64,000 bases of DNA from Rostratula benghalensis. Lineage: Eukaryota > Chordata > Aves > Charadriiformes > Rostratulidae. Below, piece after piece: positions 1-12,518 of this stretch (positions are counted from its first letter, which is position 1; every line of letters starts with the position of its first letter). The notes beneath the pieces are model-generated. The model saw only the letters and a program-made list of their open reading frames with translations. It was not told the origin of the DNA and did no database searches. The stretch is from contig VXAI01000374.1 of the NCBI GenBank assembly GCA_013399305.1, forward strand, positions 186,001 through 250,000, written 5' to 3'. Made by a program: the position numbers and the translations under genes.

Positions 1-3000
1 TTAAAATTTCCTGAGCAAAGCTGCCCAAAAGACGTGAAGCAGCTACACTCTCTTGCTACAGGATTGTAGGAAGCTATACAACATTCAGTTGTAGATAAAC
101 ATTTCAAATCTTGGCCTGAAACAACAGCTCTCCATGTGATCCACAATGGCCTTATCAGAAAAAGGAAAAAAGCAAGAAAAGATGTATATGATGTATTGTT
201 CACTCCTCTGGATGGTGTATTTGGCATTGCATTACCAGACCAAAAAAAAATCCCCCTCACTGCTTGGTTGCAGTGTTGTCATTAATAAATATCAGCAATT
301 TTGCCTCCTGAAGAACTTGGAGCAGAGTGGCTGCAAGACCTCTGAGAAGAGGTTGGGCCATAAGTAACCACAATGACTAATGTGAGTTGTACTGACAGGC
401 ACTGCCTACGTTGAAAACACAGGCACTGGAACAGTTGAGCTGACAAGGGACTTCTGTGTGAGTTTCTACTTACCAAATTAGACACATGATCTTTACTAAT
501 GTATCTCTTATCCAAGCAATGCCAAGCTAAATGCTTCTCAGAAGACAAATACATCTTTAGCCCTTTGAATCACTATCAAATCCCATGTCGTGCCTTTGCA
601 AGTGGAGTATTTCCACATGAAGCCAGGAAGAAATGGATAGTAGGATAGTACCAAGGCAGAAGAAAATCCTTAACAGAACTCTGCCTGGTATGGATTTTAA
701 ATGGTACATTCTGCTCTCACACAGCCTAAGTTAGTTATGGGAAGCCTTGAGTATCTTAAATGATATCAAGAGATTCAAGGCACAATGAGGGAGAAACTAA
801 GAATTGTCCTCCTGTGTGAGTATTAGTTAAATACAGTGTAAGATACCATGAGAGCGGTGACATTCCAGAAATACCTGTATTATTTTCCAGTTGCTTTTAT
901 ATATTGTTTTTATGCATGATACTTAGATAATGTACAGTAGTCATGCAAGTTTAAGTGACAAGGCTTAGCTGCAAGCATCATTCTAGCAATTAAGCCATTT
1001 CCCTAAATCTATAAATTCTACTTCAGAGTTGTTTGGGTGACAGGGCACCATCGATTCTCCTTTCTACAGAAAGCTTGCAAAGCAAATCAATAGGACAGTA
1101 CACTTGGAGGTCCTGACACACACACAAAAAAAAAAAAAATAAATCATCTGCCAGAAATACTACTGTGTTAAGATAAAAGTTTGCTTTGGAGCAAGATTAT
1201 TAGGCACTGAATTAATTGAACTGATTTATTACCACTTGGAAAAGGTAGTAAATGACGCTGACCTCAGCTTTTGTGCCCACAAACACCATTATCTAACCAT
1301 CTTTATTTTCCTCCTTGTAATTCTTTATTTGGTTAAAAGCCTTATTTGCTAATACAACTCATACATTTATAATAATTCTCCCATCCTCCACTGCAGCTAA
1401 GGAGCACAGACATAAGGAATATTGAGAAATTTTGTAGAGATAAGTAACTAATTATATTATGATATACACATTCGTTAAATAATTTATGATCCTCAGAGTA
1501 CAGCTAAGCAAACTGTTCATTTCAAATGGAGAAGATTTAGCTTTCATTCCTCCTTTGATCTGAACTGAATACTTCCACAGATTATTTATCAGTTGATTGA
1601 ATCTTGTAAGGAGATGGGGTTTCTGACCTCTGCTTATTTATTCTGTTTTGCTATTTAACTTCAGGTTGCTAGAAAAAACAAGGACAAGGCTGTGACAGTT
1701 CACAGAGATGCAATTTATCTATTGAACTTAGCTTGGCATCTGTTAGACACACAAAGAAACAAAAGAAACTGCATAAATATTCATCAGCAAAGAAATCAAC
1801 CATGATGCTGGATTTGAAGCATTATAAGTTATTTTTGTAATGATAATAGTGATTCATCAGCCCTAATGATATCTCAGTACATTGCCTGACTGATCTTTTA
1901 CTCATGTGAGTACAATTTATTTTTTCCATTTTATGTCTTGCCGATCATTTGTTCCCAAAATATGAAAGTAGATTTACATAATAGAATTCTGCTCAGCGGT
2001 ACTGGACAGGTTGGAGCTTTTTCTTTCAGGTAATGACAGCGGTATCAGCTCATTCTTTCCTTTGCATCTCATTTGAATAATGCCTATAATGTGACAAGCG
2101 GAAGATGGCAGTGCCTTACAACTGGCTAATTGGGGGAAGAATTATGGTGTAGCCATTAGGTAGCACAGATTCAGCTTTAAAACCTATCATCACCTCTTGA
2201 GAGAAAATACTTTTTCAGCCTTGTTTCAAAAGCCACCTTTATTTGTCAACTCTGTTTTTCCTTATAAATGAATCTTTTAATGACTTGTTTTTCTGGAATA
2301 TAAATCTGCCAGAACACAGAAAAAAAAGTATCCTGTCTTACAAAAAAGGCAAATACCTTATCACTACAGCTATCCCAGCTAGTATCTTAAACACAATGAA
2401 GAAAGATGCATTTCTAAAAGCACAACAGGGTCCTCTTCCTGACTGGCTGTCAGTAGGTACCTAAATCATCCAGGGTCTTTTGTGTCTATGTCCGAAACAC
2501 CCTGAAAGCTCATGGGGCAAGGATATATAATTCTTTTAGACACAAGGAAAATTCTGACCTTGGCTCATAAACCTAGAAGAATTCTACAATGCCTAGCAAA
2601 AATGCCTATAAATCATGTGCGTTCCATTTAAAATACAAACTGAAGGCTTGCTTAATTTTTTTGGAGACAACAAAGGGAGCACCATATAAATGCTTTGTTG
2701 TAGCTTCCCTCTGGTCAAAGCATTGCTAAATGACTAGGACAGGTTTTATTCAAACAGAATGTGCTCTTCCTTCTTCCAAAATGAGGTGGAGGTATTACTT
2801 GAAACCACCAACTATGCAAGAAAAGTTTCCTCAGGACAAGTTACAAGGGGCAAGTTAAGGTAACAAGTAGATGACCAAAAGGTCTGCAAGGAGCTGGGCT
2901 ACAGCTATGGTCTCATTCTGCCAGGCTAGGCAAACCTCTGACAACCACCCCTGTTCTAACAGCAGATAATGGATCTGCCCGACTCAGGGCTGGCCTTTTA

Positions 3001-3695
3001 TGATTCCTCTCCTCTTCAAATTGAATTTTCCTCACATTGAGGACAGCCAAGCACAAAAAGAATGGCACAGAGGGTCTGTAGGATCTCAAACGTAAAAGGT
3101 TTTCAAGTCCTGACTGGACAAAGCCCCAAGCCAACCTGCCTGGATGCAGCATTGGCCTTGCTTTGAGCGGGAGCTCGACCTCTCCCTCCAGCCTTATGCT
3201 TTCTAAGGGATCATAGCACACAAGTCAGCAACAGAGAAATCCAGTAAGTTTCTGCCATTGTCATTCAAATCCCCAGCATTTGCAGTATGTGTTGAGTGAT
3301 TTGGGTATCATTGTAAAATGCCACTTCTTCTTGGTGAAAAGAAATGAGATTTTTATGGGCTGCGTTAGCAAGGTCCATTTTTTTTAACCTTCTGTCTCTT
3401 GGGAGACCCTTTTTCCAGAGGTCAATCCTGCCCAAGCTCAATCCCTCAAAACCCATCCTCTACAGTCTCATGGTTCTTCCTCAAGGTACATCCTGCAACA
3501 CCAAGGGGCCTCAGGGGCCCCTAGCAAACACCATCCTTCTGACTCCTTTCATCTGCACTTTGCTGAACTCTGGCTGGCATCAGCTACATTGCTGTGAACT
3601 GGATGGACCATCTTGCATAATTAATACACATCCCTTTCCCTCAGTTCATTTCAGAGAACATTTTTGCTTATCACTTGCTTGGTTAGCAACCATGA
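1..3695. other. Gene-free AT-rich DNA
   Basis: I recognise no gene, RNA or dated repeat here. The open frames are short, overlap on both strands and lack domain character. A short CA run followed by about 15 A occurs at 1117-1139. The stretch 1990-2210 is non-repetitive and contains homeodomain-type TAATTG and AT-rich octamer-like words, so it is worth a conservation check, but nothing in the sequence alone proves function. Confidence 0.6.
1117..1139. repeat. (CA)n followed by poly-A
   Basis: A short run of alternating C and A is followed directly by about 15 A. This compound simple repeat is likely length-variable. No transposon could be recognised upstream of it. Confidence 0.85.
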
Positions 3696-3699
3696 AACC

Positions 3700-3770
3700 A
3701 AACAAAGTAGGTCTGGAAGGGACCTCATGGGATCACCTTATCCATTACTCCTTCCCTAAGGCCTACAGAG
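3700..3770 (-). mobile_element. CR1: Decayed CR1 3'-end fragment (probable)
   Basis: The segment reads 'gtctggaagggacctcatgg' followed by 'gatca', which resembles the reverse complement of the CR1 3' UTR seen at 39661, 57788 and 7246 ('ggttggaagggacctt...gatcat'). The match fades after about 60 bases. The terminal ATTCTATG-type repeat is not recognisable, so this would be an old, heavily mutated copy. A chance match cannot be excluded. Confidence 0.45.
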
Positions 3771-5015
3771 TTAATAACAGAACGACAAGCTTGCAAACCC
3801 CAGCTGCCAGGCTTTGGAAGTTTCACTAATCCTAAAGAAGCACATGTCTCTTGTCAACATGGGAGAGTCTGTATGTGCTTGCTGATCTGTGTAGAGATGA
3901 ATTTTAAAGTGCACACTGTGCTCAGACGGCCCACTGCTACCATTATATGCATCAGTAAGTTTCATATTATGCAACTACCAGCACTTATGTTCAAAGAAAG
4001 CACTTTTTACTTATGAAAAAAGGTAGCGGCTGTGCTCTCATTAAAAGACAAAAGCAATGAAAGATTGGGCCTTGCGCAGCATCAGCTTCTGCCTATTCTG
4101 TTTAAAAACATTTATTATATAGAGGAATGCATCATTAATTTTCTGCACCTTCTCTCATGTAGCACAGCTGATTTCTAATGCATATCTTCATTGGATTTGA
4201 CTGCTCAGTGAGTTGTAGCCATTATCAAATAGTCCTTTCAGGGCACAGTTTTGCTATAGGTCATTCCTCTGAAGACGCATCCATACATGAAAAACAGTGT
4301 TGTCTTTTCTCTCTTCCTTGTTTCATTTAGTATCAATTTTCTGGTCATTCCCACACCCCTAAAGCTGCATTTAGAGACATTATGTAACGAGGAGCTCAAA
4401 TATCTGAACTGGATCTGTTCCCTCCCAAGGAAGTTATGCCTATTAAGTCCAGTCCCAGGAGAGTCAGAGCAGTCACAAAATTGTTTGAAACCAGAATGTG
4501 GACACCGAAGTCCTACAGTATATCAGCAGCTAAAGCAGCCCAACAAAGATGACAACAATCTGCAATACAAGAGAGAGACCCTCAGGTAGCTAATTTGGAC
4601 ACATCTACACAGGGTCATGTTTCAGCTCTGAAAGGGATTAGGAACATCACCTCAGGCTTTAGCCAGTACAGTCTAACATGGGACTGGAGTAGATGCGAGC
4701 TGTGTGGGCCCTGAGGAATGGTTGCCTGTTCCTTGTAGCTTGCTGTGTCCCAAAACTTACCAAAGTACTGGACACTGAAGCAGGCAAAGGCATAGCCATA
4801 ATTTTAGCTAAGTGGAGAGTATATTGTCAGTGCACCCACAGTGCCAGCTGCAGTGTCCTTTGGGACCCTTCCAGACATATCTCCCTCAAAAAAAGCTAAG
4901 ATTTCTTACAAGTAAAAGCAAGAGTGAATTTTGCATGATTAGAAGTTAATTCCTTGTGAGGGCTTTGCAATAATGGGAATGTGGGAAATTCCCATGGGCC
5001 CCTGAAATCCAGCTG
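3771..5015. other. Gene-free intervening DNA
   Basis: No gene or repeat is recognised. The open frames are under about 100 codons and show no domain character. Confidence 0.55.
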
Positions 5016-5021
5016 CATTTT

Positions 5022-6086
5022 ATGCTCTTGTCATCTGCTTGGACTTATGCAAAGTGTTTGATACATCCCACACAGCATCCTGGTCTCGAAACTGGAAAGT
5101 CACGGACCACTCAGTGTATAAGGAACTGGATGGATGGCTGCACTCAAAGGGTTGTGGTCAATGCCTCAATGTCCAAGTGGTGGCCGGTAACGAGTGACAT
5201 TCCTCAGGGGTCAGTACTGGGACCAGTGCTATTTAACATCTTTGTTGGGGACATGGACAGTGGGATAGAGTGCACCCTCAGCAAGTTTGTCGATGATACC
5301 AAGCTCAGTGGTGTGGTGGACACGCTGGAGAGAAAGGATGCCATCCAGAGTGACCTGGACTGGCTTGAGAGGTGGGCTAGTGCAAATCACATGAAGTTCA
5401 ACCAAGCCAAGTGCAGGGTTCTGCACCTGGGACGTGGCAATCCCAAGCACAAATACAGGCTGGGTGGAGAATGGCTGGAGAGCAGCCTTGAGGAGAAGGA
5501 CTTGGGAGTGTTCGTGGATGAGAAGCTCAACGTGAGTCAGCAATGAGCACTGGCAGCCCAGAAAGTGAACCGCACCCTGGGCTGCATCAAAAGAAGTGTG
5601 GACAGCAGGTCATGGGAGGTGATCCTACCCCTCTACTCTGTGCTCATGAGACCCCACGTGGAGTACTGTGTCCAGCTCTGGAGTCCTCAATGTAGAAAGG
5701 ACATGGAACTGTTGGAACGGGTCCAGCGGAGGGCCACAAAGGTGATCAGAGGGATGGAGCACCTCTCCTGTGAAGAGCGGCTGAGAGAGCTGGGCTTGTT
5801 CAGCCTGGAGAAGGGAGCTTACAGGAGAGCTGGAGAGGGACTTTTTGTCAGGAAGTGTAGTTACAGGACAAGGGGTAACGGCTTTAAATTAGAAGAGGGG
5901 AGATTTAGACTAGATACTAGAAAGAAATTCTTTAGTGTGAGTGTGCTGAGGCATTGGAACAGGTTGCTCAGGGAAGCTATGGATGCCCCATCCCTGGAAG
6001 TGTTCAAGGCCAAGCTGGATGGGTCTTTGAGCAACCTGCTATTAGTGGGAGGTGTCCCTGCCCAAGGCAGGGGGTTTGGAACTTGA
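5022..6086 (+). pseudogene. CR1 ORF2 reverse transcriptase remnant
   Basis: The C-terminal part of CR1 ORF2 would encode the reverse transcriptase that copies CR1 RNA at a nicked target. Visible motifs are [12 protein letters not shown] (RT block 4), FVDDTKL (the catalytic FADD/YADD block, with Val for Ala), [12 protein letters not shown] (thumb side) and RPHVEYCVQLW. The frame has a single TGA at 5544-5546 where relatives have Cys, and then continues in the same frame to 6086. Between 'LFSLEK' and the following 'GAYRRAGEGLF' about 15 codons are missing compared with the copy at 20565-21288. The fragment has no start of its own and is dead as a gene. Confidence 0.93.
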
Positions 6087-6139
6087 TGATCTTTAAGGTC
6101 CCTTCCAAATCTAACCATTCTGTGATTCTATGATTCTAT
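5025..6139 (+). mobile_element. CR1: CR1 LINE, 5'-truncated
   Basis: This is a non-LTR retrotransposon copy in sense orientation. It enters the reverse transcriptase at the palm (a 'DLCKVFDT'-like start at about 5040, then '[12 protein letters not shown]' and 'FVDDTKL') and runs through the thumb and C-terminus to the 3' UTR. It ends with the avian CR1 signature 'tgattctatgattctat' at about 6122-6139. About 1.1 kb remains of an element that is usually about 4.5 kb; 5' truncation is the normal outcome of target-primed reverse transcription. Its 3' end resembles the short minus-strand copy at 57788-58018 and differs from the 7246/36077/48230 subfamily. Confidence 0.96.
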
Positions 6140-6227
6140 TCAGCTGCAACAGCAGCAGTGTACAGTACCAACCTATACAGGACAATGTTTACACACTGGT
6201 GTGAATGCACAGACACCCCTGCTACCT

Positions 6228-6245
6228 ACACACACACACACACAC
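6228..6245. repeat. (AC)9 microsatellite
   Basis: A perfect dinucleotide run of nine units lies about 90 bases downstream of the CR1 3' end. It is a likely polymorphic marker. Confidence 0.95.
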
Positions 6246-6574
6246 TTCAAAGAGACAGCACAGAAAAGCTAGATGACAGACCAAAATCATCTGCAAAACC
6301 CACCAACTTGTTGCTCTCTCTGGAACACCAGCAAATAGCCTACAAATGACCCTCTGTGTTGTGACCGTGGTGTGTAAGCAGCTTTCATGGCTGATGTCTC
6401 TGTTCAGGTAGCAGGGAAGGACACAGGACAGGCTGTTTTTGTGGCTGAATGATCCTCCGTCCCTGTCATTTCCAGCACGTATCATTGATTACTTCCTCCA
6501 TGCTTTCCAAAGTGTGAAAAATTCTTGTGTGATCTTCCTCACTGATTTTGAATTATGGAAGAAACAGACTCCTC

Positions 6575-6592
6575 TTTTTTTTTTTTTTTTTT
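6575..6592. repeat. T18 homopolymer
   Basis: Eighteen consecutive T. No SINE or processed-pseudogene body is recognisable next to it on the complementary strand. Confidence 0.9.
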
Positions 6593-7245
6593 GCTTATTA
6601 CAAATAATGATGTCTTTCTGCCTCATAACATGCTGCAAATTTTTAACTACACCTGAATACCTACTTTGAAAGCATTCCTCCAAATAAAATTCTCAGCACT
6701 TACAACTCGCTGCATCATTCCACGATTTTAAATTACCAGTCGCAGGCCCTGATTTCTAGAGTAAATAAGAATCACTAATAAATAAGTACAAAAATACTAC
6801 AAATATAGATTCTGTAAAAATAGAGGGGTAGGTGAAAGTATGGAGAAATATGCCGAGTGCAAGAAGAAAACCACCGATAATGTGGTATATACTTCTATAC
6901 ATAAAGGCAATGTTATTTTCATTACAAATGAAGGATATTCCTAATTTACCAGCGAATACCAGCCTCTTGTCTTTTCCTTTTTTCCATCAGATTATAATGC
7001 AAAATTATCCTTTCTGGTTATGGATCCTCAACCCTGACCTAACATGTAAGCAATACTAAGACCTAGATTTAATAGTAGAGCTGTACTCTGCCAAGATGTG
7101 ATTAGGATCAGCACACGTTCTTTACAGAAACCTTCCTCAAACAAGAAATTATAATTTCCAGCCAGTAACACCTTTCATGCAAGTACAACTTGAAGAGTAT
7201 ATAGCAGGGACACAAAGGATACACAGAAATAGCCCAAGTAGCAAA

Positions 7246-8044
7246 ATCACAGAATCACAGACTATCAGGGATTGGAAGGGACCTTGAAAGATCATCCAGT
7301 CCAATCCCCCTGCCACAGCAGGAACACCTAGATCAGGTCACACAGGAACGTGTCCAGATGGGTGTTGAACGTCTCCAGAGAAGGAGACTCCACAACCTCT
7401 CTGGGCAGCCCCTTCCAGTGCTCCATCACCCTCACTGTGCAGAAGTTTTTTCTCATATTTCAGTGGAACCTCCTGTGTTCCAGCTTGCACCCATTGCCCC
7501 TTGTCCTATCATAGGCCATCACTGAGAAGAGCCTGGCTCCATCCTCCTGACACTCACCCTTTACATATTTATAAACATCCATGTGGTCACCCCTCAGTCT
7601 CCTCTTCTCCAAGCTAAAGAGACCCAGCTCCCTCAGCCTTTCCTCATAGGGGAGATGCTCCACTCCCTTCATCATCTTTGTGGCTCTACGCTGGACTCTC
7701 TCCAGCAGTTCCCTGTCCCTCTGGAACTGAGGGGCCCAGAACTCGACACACTATTCCAGATGGGGTCTCACCAGGGCAGAGGAGAGGGGGAGGAGAACCT
7801 CTCTTGACCTACTGACCACAGCCCTTCTAATACACCCCAGGATGCTATTGGCCTTCCTGGCCACCAGGGCACAGAGCTGGCTCATGGCCATCCTGCTGTC
7901 TACCAGGACCCCCAGGTCCCTTTCCCCATCACTGCTCTCCAACAGTACAGTTCCCAACTTGTACTGGTACCTGCAGTTGTTCTTGCCCAGATGTAGGACT
8001 CTACCCTTGTCCTTGTTAAATTTCATTACATTTCTCTCTGCCCA
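7246..8044 (-). mobile_element. CR1: CR1 LINE, 5'-truncated
   Basis: A minus-strand CR1 copy. Its 3' terminus lies at about 7246 ('atcacagaatcacag', the reverse complement of the tandem terminal repeat), followed by the 3' UTR and the C-terminal ORF2. It breaks off at 8044, just inside the codons for the ...MKFNKDKGRVLHLG block. It is closely related to 36077-36614 and 48230-49070: the first few hundred bases differ at only scattered positions by eye. It shares the in-frame TAG described for that subfamily. Confidence 0.96.
7460..8026 (-). pseudogene. CR1 ORF2 C-terminal remnant
   Basis: Reading from 8026 downwards the frame encodes [47 protein letters not shown] and LVRPHLE. A TAG follows at 7753-7751, and the same frame then stays open ([24 protein letters not shown]...) to 7460. 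The interruption sits where other CR1 copies in this window have Tyr (TAC). No catalytic reverse transcriptase residues are present, so this is not a functional gene. Confidence 0.92.
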
Positions 8045-11000
8045 ATAAATACTTAAATACTTGTAATTTCCATGGAAAATATTGGCTATTGGTCAGAAAA
8101 ATCCTGCATTTTACTGAACCCTATTGCTCATTTGTGTAAGCTGACAAGTATGATTTTAGGATGTTAGGTGCAAGAACTATCTAATCCTGTGTCTATGTAT
8201 ATTTTGAGCCACATGACTTCTTTCACAGAGGTGGATGTTATGACTTCAAAGGATATATTTTTTTCAATTCTCATTTTAAAATAGTCAAAATTTTAAATGA
8301 TGAACAAAGGAAAGTTAGAGGGAGACCGCTGTTATATTTGCAGGGAGTTTTTCCATGGATATATAAGGTTAAATTTAAAGCCTATAAGCTAGGCTTAGAC
8401 TGTAGGTCCAAGAACATGATGGAAAAGGATTGAGAAAAAATAATTTTTACCGGCATTCACCATGAGCACAGAAACAACCTTGAAAGCAATGAGGAAGCAA
8501 TGGAGAGATTAGCATTTTGATGAAACAGTTAATACACATCCCTTCCACAGATTTTGGATATAAGGTGTAGATTGAGAGTTACCCTGTGAACCTGCAAAGA
8601 AAACTTACACTGCTCTATCTGGAAGCAGAGATTTATTTTGACCCTGATAGTGGAAGTTGTTGTAATATGATCTAAGAAAACAGCATTTTCTTTGGGCTTT
8701 GCTGCAGCTGAAGTAACTGCATGTAATATACACAGACTTCATTTTGCTCAGATGAACATGGTGCACACAGCATTGTCTCCCTTCCTGTTTACCTTGCTCT
8801 CCTCATTACAAGGTGATGTAAATTCAGTCACACCCTTGATTACTGTAGATGGAATACTGCAAACATGGAGATGGAAGACAACATGAAATGAAGCTGTGAG
8901 TGATGCAGTAATAAACAGAAAACATGGCATTGCAGAGGCACAGTTTCTTAGGAAAAAGATTACAAGAGAATGCCTTCCCTTGCAGCCTTTCACAGGAGGA
9001 ATACTTTAAATAGTCAGTTGGTTGTGAACAATGTTGTGATTTGGAAGAGCAGGACCTAATGAAAAAGAAGCTTGAACACAAGCAGTGTGGATAGTGAAGA
9101 AGCACTGAGCAAATTACAGGGTCTCCCTTGTCTCGTGACCAGCCACTGAAGTTGTGAACAGGAACCTGCTCAGCCCTGCTGCTAAACATATTATTTTGTT
9201 CCTCTGGGTTATTCTAACCTAGGGAAAAAAAAACTTGATACAGTATCAGCAGCATGATTTTTAAGACTAGAACAGCCTTGCTCCAGTTAGATCGTAAAGG
9301 CAAGTCTTTTCAAAAGTAGCAAAATCTGATTTCCAGCAAAAGTCAATAGGAATGTGAATCTAGTTCCTGTAAAATGCCTTGGGAAATTGCCCTTAGTAAA
9401 ACTGCAATCCAGTCCAATCCTCAGCAGCAACAACAAATCCCATGCTGTTCAAGATTTTTGATTCTAAAGGCCAAAGCCAAAGGGAATGACAAGAAGAATC
9501 TTCCCGTTGATCTGAGTGACATCTTCCTCCATCCCTGGGATCATATCCCAGAGGACCATCTAGAAAAAAACATCATTTGACTGCTTTATCTAATACAGAA
9601 GCCTCTGGTTAGAAGACAAATTCCATCAGGATCTCAGGGTGACCTCTGCAATTTATAAGCAGTGCTCACATAAGGATTTACAAGCTTTGATGAGAAAAGG
9701 GAGTAGGGAATTATATAGGCATTAGCTGGAATGTGTACAAACATTTGCAATGTACATAATGCCAGAATCATCTACAAGGATAAGATCCTGCAAAATGGTT
9801 AAACTGTTGTATCTAAATCACTTGGCTCTGAAACAAGTGTCACTTATCATGCGTAAATAACAACTGGAAGCACCACAGAGTCATTGTGAAGAGGTAGCTA
9901 TATTATGTTCTCAGATGAAACATAATGTGTTGATTCAAAGCAGAGGGTCACTCACAGCACAATAATTAGTCTGGGAGGTTATCAGCAGTGATTTCTTCTG
10001 GTACCCTGTCATGCAGAACTGCATGTTGCTCCACAGAACAGTACAGAAGCATCTGTTATCCGCCATCAAATAGGCTTAACATCAGACAAAAAATCCCAAA
10101 GTTATTTCCATGACAGAGGATAAACTGTCCATATATTTTGGTTTCTTGAGGAATTAGGTTTTAAAGAATATTACTGTCACTGGACAAGAAAATGAACTGT
10201 CAGGCAGAAAGGTAGTTGTAACTGGACTGAAGAAGACATTACATGGACTGGAAGACAGGAAAGTACTCACCAACTGGAAACAAAGAAATGTACTTGGATA
10301 AATAGCTCAACCTTGCTGTTCACTCAACAGTTATTCTGCATGACCATCTGGAAATTCCTCTGTGGCAATTCCTTTTTAACAGTTCTATAATCACATCTTA
10401 ATTTGTAATTTCTTAGAAGGAATAATAAAAAAAAAGAACTGTTTTGACTCTGCCAACCCCATCTGTGCCCATGCTAATTCAGACCACATACAAGCAAGGC
10501 ACATACAAAGGTTGGGGACCAGCCTGCCAAAGCCAGTACTGTCTGAGGGAGAATCGAATCTGCATGCCACACCTACAGTCTTTTACCAGACTGTTTCCAT
10601 ATCTATAGTGTTTTATCTTTAAGAAGTCAGCCCTCATAACATCAGAGAATCCCAAGACTTGGTGACACTCCAGAGAGCACCCAGGCCTCAGACAGGACAA
10701 GTCCTTTCTGTTGTCCTGAGAGTACTTGTCCTCAGGAACAGGGTTGAGATTCTCTGAAAGCTGTAGCCTTCCCCAAAAACTATAGCCTTACCAGTTTGCT
10801 AATGCTTAGCTTGATTTTTTTTTTCTCTCTGCAATTGGAATCTCATTACTTTTTCTTGTATCCGCCATGAAGATGGAGATCAGATTTATTGCCTTCCTCA
10901 CTGCCTTTTATTTATTTGAAGAGATGTCCTCCATCATGTTCTGTCCTTTAAACTAAGTAACCTGATTTGTTCGCTCCTCCAAACTAAATAAACCCTTTCC

Positions 11001-11549
11001 TCCAGTAAAAATAAACCAAAATGTTTTGCTTTTAGTTTCTCAATCGAATAATATTTTAAAAAATGACGAGGAGCTATTGTATGCTGAAAGATCAGATGTT
11101 TCAACTAACAAATTGTTGAAATTCAATGTTTCAGGTAACTTCAGTGCCTCAGAATTTTTTTTTTTTTTATATTTTAATGCATCAAAACAACAAAAAGGAT
11201 GTGCTCACAAAACATTCTGGTGTTTACAGATCTATAGCATTTTTTCACAAAGATGAAAAAGACATGAAAGACAAACATTTGTCTCTCAGCTCTGTCACTT
11301 ATCAGTTTGACCCAAACTGAACAAAGCTCTTAAAAATGTGATTAACTTCAAAATATGAGCAGCCCCACCACAAGCCAAATCCAACTTAGAAGAAAAGTGT
11401 GTTTTCTTAACATCCTTTCTCCAGGAAGTCAATCCTTACAATTCTATGGATCATTATCCATAGTGTGGAAGCCTCCACACCTCAGCGTGTCCATCATTTG
11501 AAGGACTATTTCCTTAAAAAAATATTTTTTAAATTTAATTTTAAATTTT
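8045..11549. other. Gene-free intervening DNA
   Basis: About 3.5 kb with no recognisable gene, RNA or transposon. The longest open frame (8824-9189, minus) overlaps another minus frame and has no domain character. Short A and T runs occur at about 10428 and 11155. The stretch 11517-11551 is an AT-only low-complexity tract abutting the next CR1 copy. Confidence 0.55.
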
Positions 11550-12440
11550 TCACGACTTGGAACACGTTACTCAGGACCGTATCCAGGTGCATCTTGAAAA
11601 TCTCCAGGGAAGGGGACTCCACAACCTATCTGAGCAGCCTGGTCCAATACTCTGTAACCCTCACTGGAAAGAAGATTTTTCTCATATTTGAATGGAACCC
11701 CCTATGTTCCCAGCTGTGCCTATGTCCCCTCGTCCTGCCACTGGGAACCACTGAAAAGAGTGTGGCTCCACCCTCCTTCAACCCACTTTAGACACTTGGT
11801 AAGCATTAATAAGGTCTCCCCTCAGCCTTCTCTTCTCTGTGTTAAAGAGTCCCAGCTCTCTCAGCCTTTCTTCTTAGGGGAGATGCTCCAATCCCTTAAT
11901 CATCTTTATTGACTCTCTCCAGTAGTTCCCTGTCTCTCTTGAACTGGGGAACCCAGAACTGGACACAATATTCCAGTTGTGGCCCCACCATTGCGGAGTA
12001 GAGGGGAAGAATGACCTCCCTTGACCTACTGGCCACACTCTTCCCTATGCAGCCCAGGATTCCATTGGCCCTCTTGGCAACAAGGGCACATTGCTGCCTC
12101 ATGGATAGTTTATGTTCTACCAGGACCTCCAGATTCTTCTCCTCAGAAGTGCTTTCCAGCAAGTCCACCCTTAATCTTTATTGGTACCTGGCATTCTTCC
12201 TCCCCCAGAGCAGGACCAAACACTTGCCCTTGTTGAATCTCGTTAGGTTCTTCTCTGCTCAGCTCTCCAGCCTCTCCAGATCATGCTGGATGGCAGCACA
12301 GCACTCTGGAGTGTCAGCCAAGTGTGGACTTGCTGAGGATACACTCTGTTTCCTCATCCAGGTCACTGATGAGTATGTTGAACAAGACTGACTGAGTATT
12401 GACCCCTGGGAGACACCACTGGTTGCAGGCCTCCAATCAA
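11550..12440 (-). mobile_element. CR1: CR1 LINE, old, both ends incomplete
   Basis: A minus-strand CR1 copy running from the 3' UTR side ('ccaggtgcatcttgaaaatc') back through the ORF2 C-terminus to about 12440 ('gacccctgggagacaccact', the complement of the RT block before the FADD motif). The terminal ATTCTATG repeat and the last 100 or so bases of the 3' UTR are missing or replaced by the AT-rich tract at 11517-11551. Its sequence has diverged further from the three-copy subfamily, consistent with an older insertion. It keeps Tyr (LEYCVQFW) where that subfamily has TAG. Confidence 0.93.
11896..12168 (-). pseudogene. CR1 ORF2 C-terminal fragment
   Basis: A 90-codon open piece of the reverse transcriptase C-terminal region. 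The visible motifs are [41 protein letters not shown] and [22 protein letters not shown]. It is bounded by stops and frameshifts in the surrounding CR1 sequence. Confidence 0.9.
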
Positions 12441-12505
12441 AGTAGTACTATGTCTTGTCACTGTGTATTTTAGTAATGTCGAGTTAGGAACTGGGAGCTG
12501 TGCTG

Positions 12506-12518
12506 CCCCCCCCCCCCC
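12506..12518. repeat. C13 homopolymer
   Basis: Thirteen consecutive C about 65 bases beyond the 5' break of the CR1 copy at 11550-12440. It is the only long C run in the window. Confidence 0.95.

Larger units (their letters stand above)
6140..7245. other. Gene-free spacer with simple repeats
   Basis: This is DNA between two CR1 copies. It holds a CA microsatellite at 6228-6245 and an 18-T run at 6575-6592. No gene is recognised. Confidence 0.6.

Noticed and set aside
3344..3829. 161-codon plus-strand open frame, the longest one not explained by CR1
   Set aside because: The composition is not domain-like, there are no recognisable motifs, it overlaps minus-strand frames, and part of it runs through a probable decayed CR1 fragment.
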